A DNA stretch of 64,000 nt. Source: Phytophthora colocasiae. Lineage: Eukaryota; Oomycota; Peronosporomycetes; Peronosporales; Peronosporaceae. This document shows, piece after piece, positions 24,170 to 33,600 of the stretch. Where the stretch lies: NCBI GenBank assembly GCA_018806915.1, contig JAGKQI010000020.1:186001-250000 (forward strand), given 5' to 3'. The first letter of the stretch is position 1. Each line of letters opens with the position of its first letter. Position numbers and translations under genes: made by a program. The notes beneath the pieces were generated by a model. It saw nothing but the letters and a program-made list of their open reading frames with translations, was not told where the DNA came from and ran no database searches.

Positions 24170-25612
24170 ATGCCACTGCGCCAATCCTACTCCACTGCAA
24201 CTAAAACAGCTATCGTTGGTCAAGTCTGCAACGGTGTGGCGATTTCAGCTGTGGCCGAAGAGTCAAGAATTCTGGAGAGAACGATTCGCAAGTGGGTCGC
24301 TGCGGCCGAAATCAACCCGTCACTGGAACCTCGTCGTCGAGGCCCGAAGCCACGTCTCCCTCATGAGGCTGAGCGCCATCTTTACGAGTGGATCGTTGGG
24401 CGCCAAATCCTCGGCTATCCAGTGGATAGATCCATGATCTTGAAGAAGGCACAGGATGTATCGCTGCTCGTCACCGGCAAAAGCGTTGGTCCCGGATGGT
24501 ACCAGCGCTTTATCGCTCGACACCCCGACCTGACTACGCGTGTCGCCCAGTCGCTCTCGCAGAAACGTAACTATGTTGCGTCAGACGATTTGAACACGCT
24601 CTTCAACACGTTGGCCAAGCTGCTGATTGAGCTACGACTTGACAGCTCTCGTATCTTCAACATGGACGAGACCGCATTCCAGACGCGCAAGAAAAGCAAA
24701 AAGGTTGTTGCAGTTCGAGGATCGTCAAACGTTTGGTGCCTGGATCCTACAGTCAACTTTCACTTGTCTATCGTTGCTTGTGGGAGTGCAGCGGGCTTCG
24801 TGGTGCCTCCCGCGTTTATACTACTGGGGAAAACGGTGGAATGGGATATTCTGAAAGAGTGTGGGGTTTCGAGTGCAGCAATTACCACCTCGCCTTCGGT
24901 TTTCATCAACACGTACTTGTTCCAGCGATGGCTTCACGTGTTTGCTGCATCAGTACCGAGCACTGTCAAACGACCCTTGCTGTTGGTCCTTGACGGATGT
25001 GGCTCTCACTACTCTGCCGACGTGATTGAGACAGCAGCAAGTCTCAACATATTGCTGGTGCTCCTGCCTCCCAATGCAACCCATCTACTGCAACCTCTCG
25101 ATGTTGCTGTGTTTGCGACCCTGAAAGTGAAGCTGTGCAACCTGATCAAAGAGATTGTCGAGGAGGATGACGAAGGTCGTTACTCGATCGACAAAGCCAC
25201 GGCAATTAAACTAGCAAGCATGGCGTGGACCAGCAGCAAGATTGGCAGGAATGTCAGAGTTGGTTTCAAAGCTTGTGGGATGTTTCCTCTGTCACTTGTT
25301 CGTATGCATGAGCGACTGGGATTGTACGAGCGCAATGGTACTCCACGACACGTGCATCTGGCATCATGGCTCCAGGTGAAGCCGACAATTGAAGCCGAGG
25401 TCCTGACGCTTCGGGAAAAGCCGAAGAAGACGAGAAAGCGTAAACGAGTCGCAGTTGGGGGGAGGCTGCTAACCCATGAAGTGCTCCAGGAACTTGCAGA
25501 AGCTGGCAGCAAAAACAACAAGTCGTCTAAGAAAGCTGTTACTACAACTGCAGGTAAAGCTGTAGAAGCAAAGTGTGCTGCTCCCCATATTACTTGTTCA
25601 GCTGTAGTCTAA
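24170..25612 (+). CDS. Pogo-type DDE transposase
   Basis: 480 residues, no stop or frameshift. The N-terminus is a psq/CENP-B-like helix-turn-helix (about 8-55, TKTAIVGQVCNGVAISAVAE) followed by a second DNA-binding domain (about 65-130, ending GWYQRFIARHPDL). Catalytic core: FNMDET, LLVLDGCGSHY, and LLQPLDVAVF, giving the D-D-D triad typical of pogo rather than DDE. A basic KKTRKRKR stretch near the C-terminus may be a nuclear signal. It cuts and pastes the element at TA sites. Intactness suggests an autonomous element. Confidence 0.93.
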   Translation: MPLRQSYSTATKTAIVGQVCNGVAISAVAEESRILERTIRKWVAAAEINPSLEPRRRGPKPRLPHEAERHLYEWIVGRQILGYPVDRSMILKKAQDVSLLVTGKSVGPGWYQRFIARHPDLTTRVAQSLSQKRNYVASDDLNTLFNTLAKLLIELRLDSSRIFNMDETAFQTRKKSKKVVAVRGSSNVWCLDPTVNFHLSIVACGSAAGFVVPPAFILLGKTVEWDILKECGVSSAAITTSPSVFINTYLFQRWLHVFAASVPSTVKRPLLLVLDGCGSHYSADVIETAASLNILLVLLPPNATHLLQPLDVAVFATLKVKLCNLIKEIVEEDDEGRYSIDKATAIKLASMAWTSSKIGRNVRVGFKACGMFPLSLVRMHERLGLYERNGTPRHVHLASWLQVKPTIEAEVLTLREKPKKTRKRKRVAVGGRLLTHEVLQELAEAGSKNNKSSKKAVTTTAGKAVEAKCAAPHITCSAVV

Positions 25613-25688
25613 ACAAAAAATGTTAGTTGAGTGTCTTGCACAGTGAAGTTGAATAGATGCTTTACTTACCAAATCAGTGCGGAGAATT

Positions 25689-25771
25689 AACGGGACTTGA
25701 ACCCGCGACAACCCTGCTCCCATTATGGGCCCTCAATAAGCTCGCCGCCTAGACGACTGAGCTGTCAGCAC
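25689..25771 (-). other. tRNA-like segment within the pogo element
   Basis: Read on minus, a D-arm-like AGCTCAGTCG..GGCGGCGAGCT (A box) and a T-arm-like GCGGGTTCAAGTCCCGT (B box) are spaced as in a tRNA, with end segments (GTGCTGA and TCCGCAC) pairing at 6 of 7 positions. But about 7 extra nt separate the T arm from the acceptor 3' strand and the anticodon arm does not fold cleanly. It looks like a degenerate tRNA or a tRNA-derived SINE head. I do not call an anticodon. Confidence 0.5.
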
Positions 25772-26162
25772 TTGACTTTTATCGTTGTAACAACGGCAAG
25801 TTACAGTTTGATCCCCTTAAGTTAATTTCCGTCGAAACTTGATCACAAGTAGAAATATAAAAGGTGAGCGTGGATTAACCCAAACCTCATGTGGTCACAA
25901 AAATGACATTCACTCAGCACTTTCAATACTGAAAGCAACACTAAATTCGGCCGTAAACTGATTAAGCCGATTTTTTTCTTCTCCATGAGCATGAACTAAC
26001 TTTCATTGGTCTGCTACTACAAAAAATTGAGAAAAAAATCTCTGCTTGCGAAGCTTCAGAAACTGTCACAGTTTTTGTCAACGCATAAGTAGATGCCGAG
26101 TTATCCGATCATCTTTCATCTCGGCCCAAATTTGATTTTTTACCTTACCTCCAAACTGGACC

Positions 26163-26951
26163 TCAGACACGGACAGTAGGCGACGTTGGACAAGGCCCCG
26201 GGACATAGTGCGCGCCCGACGCTGGTTCACACACTATATTCCCGGGTACGGGACAAACTCCCCGACCTAACGTTGTGCGTCCTCGCACAACGCGGTCGCG
26301 CTCCATGTCCCGGAGGCACTTGACCACGCGGAGCTCTTCGTCAGTTAGGGTGATGTAGTCTTCGTCCACTGGAGTAGTCGTAGAAGTAGTCGCATGACGA
26401 GAGGTCGTAGTCGAACTTGAAGTTGAAGTAGACGTAGTGGCACCAGGGGAGGGAGTAGTAAGGGGTATCGAAGCAGGATACGGGGTAGTTGTAGCGGCAC
26501 GCCTCGTAGTAGATGATGGATCCATAGGCAGGGTAGCAACGGCAACTTCTTCAGCAGGGCAACCGTGGCGGGGACGTAGGTTTCTTCCAGGAGTAGGTTC
26601 AGCGCAGCGTAGGTTTGACAGGCAGGTAGCCTCGCGCTGGTTGCACTCGTCGACCTTGCGTCGGACAGACGTGAGAGCGCTAGGCACGACGGTACTCGGA
26701 GCGGCACCCCGTAGGCGACCTCGCTCATCAGTGAAGCGCCAATAGTGAGTCGCGATCCCGACCACGACGGCCACGACGGACGCATAGGCAATCCAGGTAG
26801 CCTCCCCCATAGTCAGGTAGCAACATCCAATTTCATCGATCGAGTCTACTTCTTTTCGACCCGCTTCTCTCATCGTAGTCATAGTTGTCATCAAGACACA
26901 CGCCATAGTCAAAGTCCACTTCCATCGGTCAGGTCTACGTCTCTTCAGCAT
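26163..26951 (-). CDS. Element A env-position ORF, one-pass membrane protein candidate
   Basis: 262-residue ORF between pol and the 3' LTR, overlapping the LTR by about 90 bp. It has a single hydrophobic segment of about 20 residues (ATWIAYASVVAVVVGIATHYW, residues about 50-70) followed by several cysteines (ECNQREATC, NLRC, HGC) and a mucin-like Thr/Ser-rich stretch (TTSTSTSSSTTTSRHATTS). The position and layout recall env-like ORFs of other Gypsy lineages, but no homology was recognised. The start codon lies in a tandem repeat. It could also be an accidental ORF. Confidence 0.4.
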   Translation of the reverse strand: MLKRRRPDRWKWTLTMACVLMTTMTTMREAGRKEVDSIDEIGCCYLTMGEATWIAYASVVAVVVGIATHYWRFTDERGRLRGAAPSTVVPSALTSVRRKVDECNQREATCLSNLRCAEPTPGRNLRPRHGCPAEEVAVATLPMDPSSTTRRAATTTPYPASIPLTTPSPGATTSTSTSSSTTTSRHATTSTTTPVDEDYITLTDEELRVVKCLRDMERDRVVRGRTTLGRGVCPVPGNIVCEPASGAHYVPGPCPTSPTVRV

Positions 26952-27105
26952 GCTCCACTTCTCGTTGTCACAGTAGTCATCAAGTCACTCGTCATAGTCA
27001 AAGTCCACTTCCATCGGTCAGGCCGACGTCTCTTCAACATGCTCCACTCCTCGTTGTCACAGTAGTCATCAAGTCACACGTCATAGTCAAAGTCCACTTC
27101 CATAG
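26887..27105. repeat. 89-bp tandem repeat in element A
   Basis: About 2.5 copies with period 89 bp; copies of gtcatcaag start near 26887, 26976 and 27065, with few mismatches. It lies upstream of the env-position ORF on the minus strand. Confidence 0.85.
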
Positions 27106-27618
27106 CGTAGGTAGGGTTACACCTCGAAGGTGGGCCCATAGCACTTCCAGTAGTCACCTCTTGCGTTTCGTCATCGTCCTAGCCGGGGTAGTTACAGTAA
27201 ACCTCTCTTGTGTCTCATCATCGTCCTAAAGGGTACGCCAGGTCATCATCTTCACATAGGGGCATCTGGTTCAGTTCAGCTAAGGCAGACTCGAGTACTT
27301 CCAGTGGTCATCTCTAGCATCTTGCCATCGTTCTCGCAGGGTCCATCAGGTTCAGTTCATCACATCATCGGCTAGTCGCAAAGCTAGATGGTCGCGGGGT
27401 CAGGAATATATGTAGTCGTAAAGGTTCATCGATCGGAGTCATCGTTCAGGCAGGCAAGTCTTCGTCTCGTAGGGTAGGTGACAGTCAACCTCCGATCGGC
27501 TCAGGATATTCAGGAAATGTAATATGCACAACAAAAGAGGGGAAGTACTCCTTAGAGTACTCGGAGGGACATAGGTCAGCAGGGCATTAGCCCCACAGCC
27601 AGTCCGACCATCCATCCT
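27106..27618 (-). other. Element A 3' non-coding region
   Basis: About 510 bp without a supported ORF. It contains loosely repeated catcgtcct / gtcatcatc words and is probably untranslated RNA of element A. Confidence 0.5.
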
Positions 27619-27972
27619 CTAGAAAAGTAGCTCGTCCTCGTCGATAGCAGCGTTCGCGTCGGCGAGTCGAGCACTCCGTCGCAACTCCGGGAGTCCTTGC
27701 TCCTTGCGACGAGTGTTCTCAAAAGCAGTGATAAGTACATCGAACGTCGGTTTCAGCGAAGTAGACGGGCACCATCTAGTCTCGTAAGTAGCTAGTAGAA
27801 CCAGATACTGCAGCTCTCCAGCCTTCCGTCTTCGAGCTAGTATGTCGACGACAGGAAGAGCACCACCAGTGAATGCCGTCTCCTCTGAGCCGATCACCAG
27901 TCGTTCCACGTAACTAGTCCTAGGTAGATCTTCTTTAACTAGTGGACCATCGTCATCTTCTCCGGGGTTCAT
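27619..27972 (-). CDS. Chromodomain-like ORF in frame behind the pol stop
   Basis: 117-residue ORF in the same frame as the pol ORF, separated by TAA (28002-28000) and nine sense codons. Residues about 40-85 (VVDILARRRKAGELQYLVLLATYETRWCPSTSL) show the layout of a divergent chromodomain, which in chromoviruses sits at the C-terminus of integrase and steers integration to chromatin. It could be translated by stop-codon readthrough, or the stop may be a mutation in this copy. The usual chromodomain KW(K/R)G core is poorly conserved, so this is tentative. Confidence 0.5.
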   Translation of the reverse strand: MNPGEDDDGPLVKEDLPRTSYVERLVIGSEETAFTGGALPVVDILARRRKAGELQYLVLLATYETRWCPSTSLKPTFDVLITAFENTRRKEQGLPELRRSARLADANAAIDEDELLF

Positions 27973-27999
27973 ATCAACGCCAGGTGGGATCTCGGTAGG

Positions 28000-30900
28000 T
28001 TAGGGTCGACTCCATCGGCCCTGGAAAGGTTTCAGTCGGTTCACGTTGATGGTTACCACTCGGTTGGGGTGAGAGGGGATAGCAATCCTATAGGCATTCT
28101 CGCCCACAGTTCCGACCACTCGGTAAGGTCCATGCCACGAGAACGCCAATTTCCGGGAGGTCTTCTCTCCTCGTCTTGCTCGGAAGTACTGGTACACCCA
28201 GACAGCATCTCCTTCGGAGAACTTGACGGACCTCTGACCCTGTAGTCGATCCTCATGTCGACCTTGAGCCTTCAACAGTTGACGCTCCACCAGTCGACGG
28301 GTGTCTCTGAGGGACAAGTACAGTCGACGTCGATAGGCCGCTACTTCATTGCTCTTCCACTGAGCAGTCGTATTCAGAAATGCCAGGTCGAGGGGTAGTA
28401 CGGGGTCACGTCCATACAGACTGAAAAAGGGTGAGTCGCCGAGAGCTTCATGGTAGGACGTCCGGTAGGCAAAGAGTACCCGGGGTAGGTACCGGTCCCA
28501 GTCATCCTGAGACTCACTCACGTACATCCTCAGCATACCCAGTAGTGTGCCATTGAAGCGTTCTACCAGTCCCTGTGTTTGGGGGTGGTAGGCAGCCCCG
28601 AATAACTTCTTGATGCCAAGAGTCTCATACAGCGAACGGGCGAGTTCAGAGATGAAGTTCGATCCCTGATCGCTCAGTAGCTTCTCAGGTACCCCATGCC
28701 GAGAGATCACTTCATCCACCATAGTCTCCACGAAAGTCACCGAGTCAAGTCGTTCGACCGCAAAAGCCTCAACCCATCGAGTGAAGTAGTCGGCGAACAC
28801 CAAGATGAACTTGTTCCCTCGAGGGGTAGTCACCAGTGGGCCGACTGCATCTACTACCAGTAGTGAGAAGGGTCCAGACAACTCTTGGATCGGCATCTTC
28901 TGCATGAGACCGTTCCTCCACGGTCGGTAGCCCTTGCCACTCCCACACACAGTACACTCTCGGACGTACTCAGCCACATCCTTCTTCCATCCATGCCAGT
29001 AGGCATGTTTGCGCACACGGTCCATTGTTTTAGTCACACCCACATGGGCGGAGAAGACGTCAGCATGGCAGTAATGTAGGACGGTCGAGATGTACTGGAT
29101 GGGTATCACCGGTACTTCCAACGAACTGGCAGGTCCAGCTCGAGCCTTCAGGTGTACTTTCCTCATGAGTACTCCGTTCTTCACAGTGTAGTTGGGGGCG
29201 AGCGACAGCACCTTAGCCCGAAGTTGAGCATCTAGAGCCAAAGCTCCACTCTCCAGAAAGGCAATCATGGCGAGGATCCAGGGGGTTCTCTTCTGTTTCT
29301 CTAAAAAGCGAGCCTGGTCTAGTCCAAATACGTCGACGGGAGACACGAGTAGTTGGTCGTCGTCGGGTGGAGTAGGTCCTCGTCGACCAACTCTCCTAGT
29401 GGTCGCCTCGGTCGGCCTCTCCCCGACCTGGATTCGACCACCCTCCTCGACCATCAGCCTGTCGTCTACTCCCTCGGCTAGAGTAGGTCCACTCGAAGCT
29501 TCGACCGGAGAGTGCTCCCCGACCTCGACTCGAACACCAGTCTCGACTGCTTCAGTAACTGGATCCGTCGCGGCGTTTTCATTCCGAAGAGTCGTCGACT
29601 CCCCGACCTGGACTGGCTCCACCTCTCCATCGTTCGCTTCGTTGAGTAGATCTGTCATGGTAACCGCATTGACAGTGGACGCATGCAACCTCGACAAACC
29701 ATCTACATGCCCCATCGAGGTACCTGGTCGATGGTACACCTTGAAGCGTAGTTGCGACAACTCCATCGCCCACCTAGCCAACTTGGCATTACTCGTCCGG
29801 TTGGTGTCGTTGAACACCCATAGCAGCGCCTTGTGATCTGTATAGAGGTCGAACTCGCTTCGGTCGAGATAGCACCGAAACTTACGAGTCGCCCACACGA
29901 TACCCCAGCACTCGATCTCCGAAGTACCATCTTGTTTGTTGATCCAGTTCTTCTCGAAACCAACTAGCAGCTTACTTGCGTAGGCCACTACCCTATCCCG
30001 TCCAGCCACTTCCTGTATGAGGCAAGCTCCTACCGCCAACTTAGATGAGTCGACGAACAATTTGAATCTCTTGCCGAAGTCGGGGTAGACTAGAATAGGT
30101 GGTTCAGCCAGCTTGCGCTTCAACTGTACGAACGCGGACTCGCAGTCAGGGCTCCATATGAAAGGTGCACCCTTCATCTTCAACCTCTCGATCGGGGCCG
30201 AGATGGCCGCATACCCAGGGATGTACCTACGGAAGTAGCTGGTTAACCCCAAGAAGGCACGTACTCCTCGAAGGTCGGTCGGTCGTTCGACCGTCATGAC
30301 CGCCTTCACCTTCTCAGGATTGGGAAGTATACCCGAGGGGGTGACGATGTGACCTAAGAAAGCCACTTGGTCTCGACCCCACTTGCACTTCTTCATCTTG
30401 AGCTTGAACCCGGCAGTCTTGAACCGTTCGAGTACTTGCCTCAGGCGAACTAGATGAGTAGGGAAGTCTTCACTGAATACCACACAGTCATCCAAGTAGA
30501 CCAGACAGGTACGCCACTTCAAGTCGACCAGTACACTCTCCATAAGTCTCTCGAAGGCAGGTACTGCGTTACACAGTCCGAAGGGCATCACCAGCCACTC
30601 GTACAGTCCGAACTTGCAAGTGAACGCCGTCTTCCCCACACTTCCTCTGGCCATGGGCACGTTCCAGTAGCCTGAAGCAATATCCATAGTAGAGAATAGT
30701 TTGGCGTTCCCTAGCACATCCAAGATGTCGTCGATGAGCGGCATCGGGTAACAGTCCTTGGTGGTCACCGCATTGAGTCGACGATAGTCGATGCAGAATC
30801 GAATACCCCCGTCTGGTTTCCGGATCATCAGCACTGGACTAGCCCAGGGGCTAGTCGATGGTTGAATTAACCCTAAGTCTAGGTACTGTTGCACTTCAGC

Positions 30901-32988
30901 CTCCATAACGTCACCTTCAGCCTTGGACACTCGGTAGGGTCTCTGCTTGATGGGTGGATGGTCTCCCGTATCGATCTCGAACTCCAGCAAGTGGGTTCGT
31001 CCCGGCTTCATAGAAGTCTCCACGAACAAGTCGCCGAACGACTCCAGAGTCTGTCGGAACAGTTCCTTTTGCTCAGGGTCCAATTTCGAGCCGGAGAAGT
31101 CTACCGTGAACTCCTCTCGCAACTCCTTGTCGAGTCCTGGCATGGAATGACGAGTCGGTTCATCGGTCACAGTAGTACTACTCACTACAGAGTGCACCCA
31201 GTCTAGTTCAGTTGAGAGTCGCCGTTCGGACGGAGTAGCCGATGGGTTAGTCAAAGGACTCGACGTCGATTCACTCATAAATGCAGAGTCGGGCACCACA
31301 GTCGCCGCGGCTAGATGCGTTCCCTTCTTGATAATAAGCTCTTCCGTAGACGCGTTGCACACTTCGACAAGCAACTTCCCTTGGTTCACTGTGCAAAGAG
31401 TCCGCGCCACCCGAACGGTACCATCAAGTCCCGGTACTCCCTCAACGAGTACGGTGTCTCCATCACGGGCTCGTCCACTCACTTCAGAGGCTACTAGCGC
31501 CTGACCACCAGGGCAGAGCCTGACGGTCGAACTGATGCGGGCGGAGTACACTTCTTCCACGCGCGGGGACCCAAGCGAAAACACTTCGTTTGTGTCTTTC
31601 AGAGTAACCGTGTTCGAGTCTAGGTCAATCACAGCTCTGAACATCTTGAGTGAGTCGGTCCCGAGTATCACATCCACATGCATCCGCTCAACCACTACGA
31701 ACGGTCGAGTCACTTCCACTGACCCAAGTCTCAGGGGCAAGTCGACGATACCATTAATTTTCAAGGAGTGGCCTGATACACCGTTCAAGTTTCCAGAGTA
31801 GGGTCTCAACGGGGCGTCAGCCCGGCCGATACGTCGTAGCACCTTCCGATCGATCAAACTGACGACTGCTCCCGAGTCGATCAGCAACTCAACGGGCACG
31901 CAGTCGACGTATCCAGCCGAGACGGCTTCCACTCCACTGACGGATCCGATCACTCTCTTTCCTTCCGGAACCACACACTCCTCATCTGCTTCATGAGATT
32001 CGTCAACTTCGACTATCCCGGGCTTCGGCCGGTCTCTCTCAGGCGGCGGCTTGGAAGGTACGGGTTCAGCTACCACATACGCGTAATCATACACGCTGTT
32101 CGAGCACTCCCTCGGACAGTTGGGTCCGAGCTCTTCGGCACTTTCACTGGAGAGTGATGTACCGTCGAACCGAACTCGCTTGGGAGAACGAACCTTCCGT
32201 TTGGGGAGAGCCGTCCGCAAGCACTCCTTGCAGCGCCCTTCACGCTCTTGCAGCTTGGCTCGAATGAGTGGACCATCACCATGGTACTTCTTCACAACTG
32301 TCTTCAAGATCTGTTTCATCACCGATCCACTCATCACCCGATAGTAGGGAGCCACTTTGGCCAGTGCTCTCTCATCGAGGTCAGTTCCTTCGAAGTCAAC
32401 CTCCGGCAGGACGTAGTTGGGCAGTAGTAACATTCCACAGTCTACACATACCGCATTCGCTTTCTCTTCTTCTTTGACTAGGTAGTACACTGTCCGGTTG
32501 ACCAATGCACGCCACTTCGGATCTAGATGTCGACTTCGACGCGCAGAGACCGACACGGTGCTCACTGCACTCGACGTGAGAGCCTCATTCAAGTCTACCG
32601 CCACATTGGCGATCACAATTTCCTCAGTAGACGAGGTTGGGGGTAGCTCATGGAGTGCCCCAACGTCATCTATTTTGGGAGTAGGCGCCATCCTTCCACC
32701 TCCAACGTCCCGTTCGTCGGAGTCTTCTCCGGTCACATTAGGCTTGGGCCTTCCACTCTCCGTCGACTTACCCAAGTCGCTGAAATCACGGTTGGCACGC
32801 TTGGCCGCACCAGTTGTGGCCAAGGTTTTACGGTACCAGTCCAGCCAGTACTCAGGGGATGAGAGTACACCCGGTGACGACTCACGGGTACGTGCCAACA
32901 CTTCCTCTTCAATCCCCAACACAGTGCTCAAGTCCTTGAGCGACATCTCGCCCACTTGCGCTGAATTCTCTCTTAAGTTCCACTTCAT
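28000..32988 (-). CDS. Element A Pol polyprotein (protease, RT, RNase H, integrase)
   Basis: 1662 residues, uninterrupted. Cys-rich pre-protease region (CVDCGMLLLPNYVLPE near 180). Aspartic protease: LLIDSGAVVSLID near 370. Reverse transcriptase: FCIDYRRLNAVT, FSTMDIASGYWNVPM, PFGLCNAV and YLDD near 830. RNase H: KLFVDSSKLAVGACL near 950. Integrase: HHCC zinc finger (HYCHADVFSAHVGVTK..CTVC), catalytic core with VVDAVG, LLSDQGSNF and GLVERFNG, then a GPY/F-type module (FSWHGPYRVV) at the end. The domain order is that of Ty3/Gypsy. The region upstream overlaps the linker ORF in another frame, suggesting a frameshift link. Confidence 0.95.
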   Translation of the reverse strand: MKWNLRENSAQVGEMSLKDLSTVLGIEEEVLARTRESSPGVLSSPEYWLDWYRKTLATTGAAKRANRDFSDLGKSTESGRPKPNVTGEDSDERDVGGGRMAPTPKIDDVGALHELPPTSSTEEIVIANVAVDLNEALTSSAVSTVSVSARRSRHLDPKWRALVNRTVYYLVKEEEKANAVCVDCGMLLLPNYVLPEVDFEGTDLDERALAKVAPYYRVMSGSVMKQILKTVVKKYHGDGPLIRAKLQEREGRCKECLRTALPKRKVRSPKRVRFDGTSLSSESAEELGPNCPRECSNSVYDYAYVVAEPVPSKPPPERDRPKPGIVEVDESHEADEECVVPEGKRVIGSVSGVEAVSAGYVDCVPVELLIDSGAVVSLIDRKVLRRIGRADAPLRPYSGNLNGVSGHSLKINGIVDLPLRLGSVEVTRPFVVVERMHVDVILGTDSLKMFRAVIDLDSNTVTLKDTNEVFSLGSPRVEEVYSARISSTVRLCPGGQALVASEVSGRARDGDTVLVEGVPGLDGTVRVARTLCTVNQGKLLVEVCNASTEELIIKKGTHLAAATVVPDSAFMSESTSSPLTNPSATPSERRLSTELDWVHSVVSSTTVTDEPTRHSMPGLDKELREEFTVDFSGSKLDPEQKELFRQTLESFGDLFVETSMKPGRTHLLEFEIDTGDHPPIKQRPYRVSKAEGDVMEAEVQQYLDLGLIQPSTSPWASPVLMIRKPDGGIRFCIDYRRLNAVTTKDCYPMPLIDDILDVLGNAKLFSTMDIASGYWNVPMARGSVGKTAFTCKFGLYEWLVMPFGLCNAVPAFERLMESVLVDLKWRTCLVYLDDCVVFSEDFPTHLVRLRQVLERFKTAGFKLKMKKCKWGRDQVAFLGHIVTPSGILPNPEKVKAVMTVERPTDLRGVRAFLGLTSYFRRYIPGYAAISAPIERLKMKGAPFIWSPDCESAFVQLKRKLAEPPILVYPDFGKRFKLFVDSSKLAVGACLIQEVAGRDRVVAYASKLLVGFEKNWINKQDGTSEIECWGIVWATRKFRCYLDRSEFDLYTDHKALLWVFNDTNRTSNAKLARWAMELSQLRFKVYHRPGTSMGHVDGLSRLHASTVNAVTMTDLLNEANDGEVEPVQVGESTTLRNENAATDPVTEAVETGVRVEVGEHSPVEASSGPTLAEGVDDRLMVEEGGRIQVGERPTEATTRRVGRRGPTPPDDDQLLVSPVDVFGLDQARFLEKQKRTPWILAMIAFLESGALALDAQLRAKVLSLAPNYTVKNGVLMRKVHLKARAGPASSLEVPVIPIQYISTVLHYCHADVFSAHVGVTKTMDRVRKHAYWHGWKKDVAEYVRECTVCGSGKGYRPWRNGLMQKMPIQELSGPFSLLVVDAVGPLVTTPRGNKFILVFADYFTRWVEAFAVERLDSVTFVETMVDEVISRHGVPEKLLSDQGSNFISELARSLYETLGIKKLFGAAYHPQTQGLVERFNGTLLGMLRMYVSESQDDWDRYLPRVLFAYRTSYHEALGDSPFFSLYGRDPVLPLDLAFLNTTAQWKSNEVAAYRRRLYLSLRDTRRLVERQLLKAQGRHEDRLQGQRSVKFSEGDAVWVYQYFRARRGEKTSRKLAFSWHGPYRVVGTVGENAYRIAIPSHPNRVVTINVNRLKPFQGRWSRP

Positions 32989-33094
32989 CCAAAGGAAAGA
33001 GTCGCTCCTCTAGTTCCTTGTCATATTCTTCTTTCTCAGTCTCCACGCCTAAGTCCAGTCCTTCAGTCAGCTCATCCAATTCTCCAGTTGAAAA
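32989..33094 (-). other. Junction between linker ORF and pol
   Basis: About 100 bp, open in the linker-ORF frame on the minus strand. It is the continuation of the linker ORF that the PIF/Harbinger insertion cut off, and it overlaps the pol start. Confidence 0.55.
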
Positions 33095-33310
33095 TAAGGG
33101 GCTTCAGAGTTGCGCTGATCATGAAAACATATTCACGTAAAAGTAAAATTAGCCAATCAGATCGATTTGCTTTTATGTCCAAAAGTTAAGTTTTTTTAAC
33201 GCTCGAAGCGAGTCAAAACGACCTGAGCACCTTACATTCGTTTCCTTTGCAGGAAGCGCACCCAGTTCGCACTGGCCTAAGATTCGCCGTGGCACCAACT
33301 CCTGCGCGCA

Positions 33311-33545
33311 GATGGCTCCCAAGGGGTTAGGCAGAAGACGTCCAGTAAGCTGGGAGAAGGACGGCGTCAACGGCGGCCTCTCAAGTGTCGAAATCATCCT
33401 TAGGTGGATATCAACGGAGGGAAACCTGCAGAGATAGCGAGGAGACGCTCACGGCGGCAAGACCAAGAAGGCATTGGCGACTGAAATTGCTGGGTTCATC
33501 GAGAAGGCTGGTATCTAAGGCAGAACATACAAAGGTACATACTTA
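33311..33545 (+). pseudogene. Myb/SANT-like DNA-binding protein remnant of element D
   Basis: One frame from ATG 33311 reads WISTEGNLQR, stop, RGDAHGGKTKKALATE then IAGFIEKAGI, stop, GRTYK. The pattern (WL-T-pGNY..WRG, then K-ALA-EI--+I---GI--RT) is that of Myb-like partners of oomycete Harbinger elements. Two in-frame stops make it a pseudogene. Confidence 0.55.
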
Positions 33546-33600
33546 TAAACCTCCTCTATCCTCGCACGTATCTCCTCGCACTTATCAGCATCTGGCCACA

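Larger units (their letters stand above)
23918..26145 (+). mobile_element. Element C: pogo/Tigger-like DNA transposon, apparently intact
   Basis: 2228 bp inserted at a TA inside element A's left LTR, with TA duplicated at 23916-23917 and 26146-26147. The empty site gaggTAcctcc is preserved in the right LTR. Terminal inverted repeats of about 25 bp with mismatches begin AGGTAAA and include TCA(A)ATTT(A/G)GGGCC. It holds one full-length transposase and a tRNA-like segment on the opposite strand. TA target, TIR type and a DDD transposase place it in the Tc1/mariner-pogo superfamily. Confidence 0.93.
23643..26255 (-). repeat. Element A left (3') LTR, split by a pogo-like transposon
   Basis: Segments 23643-23917 and 26148-26255 together equal the right LTR except for one G/A difference near 26207. 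Element C sits between them. Confidence 0.93.

Noticed and set aside
25689..25771. A functional tRNA gene
   Set aside because: The T arm and acceptor strand are separated by about 7 extra nt and the anticodon arm does not fold cleanly; kept only as tRNA-like.
26887..27105. CRISPR-like array
   Set aside because: The 89-bp repeats are contiguous without spacers and lie in a eukaryotic retrotransposon.
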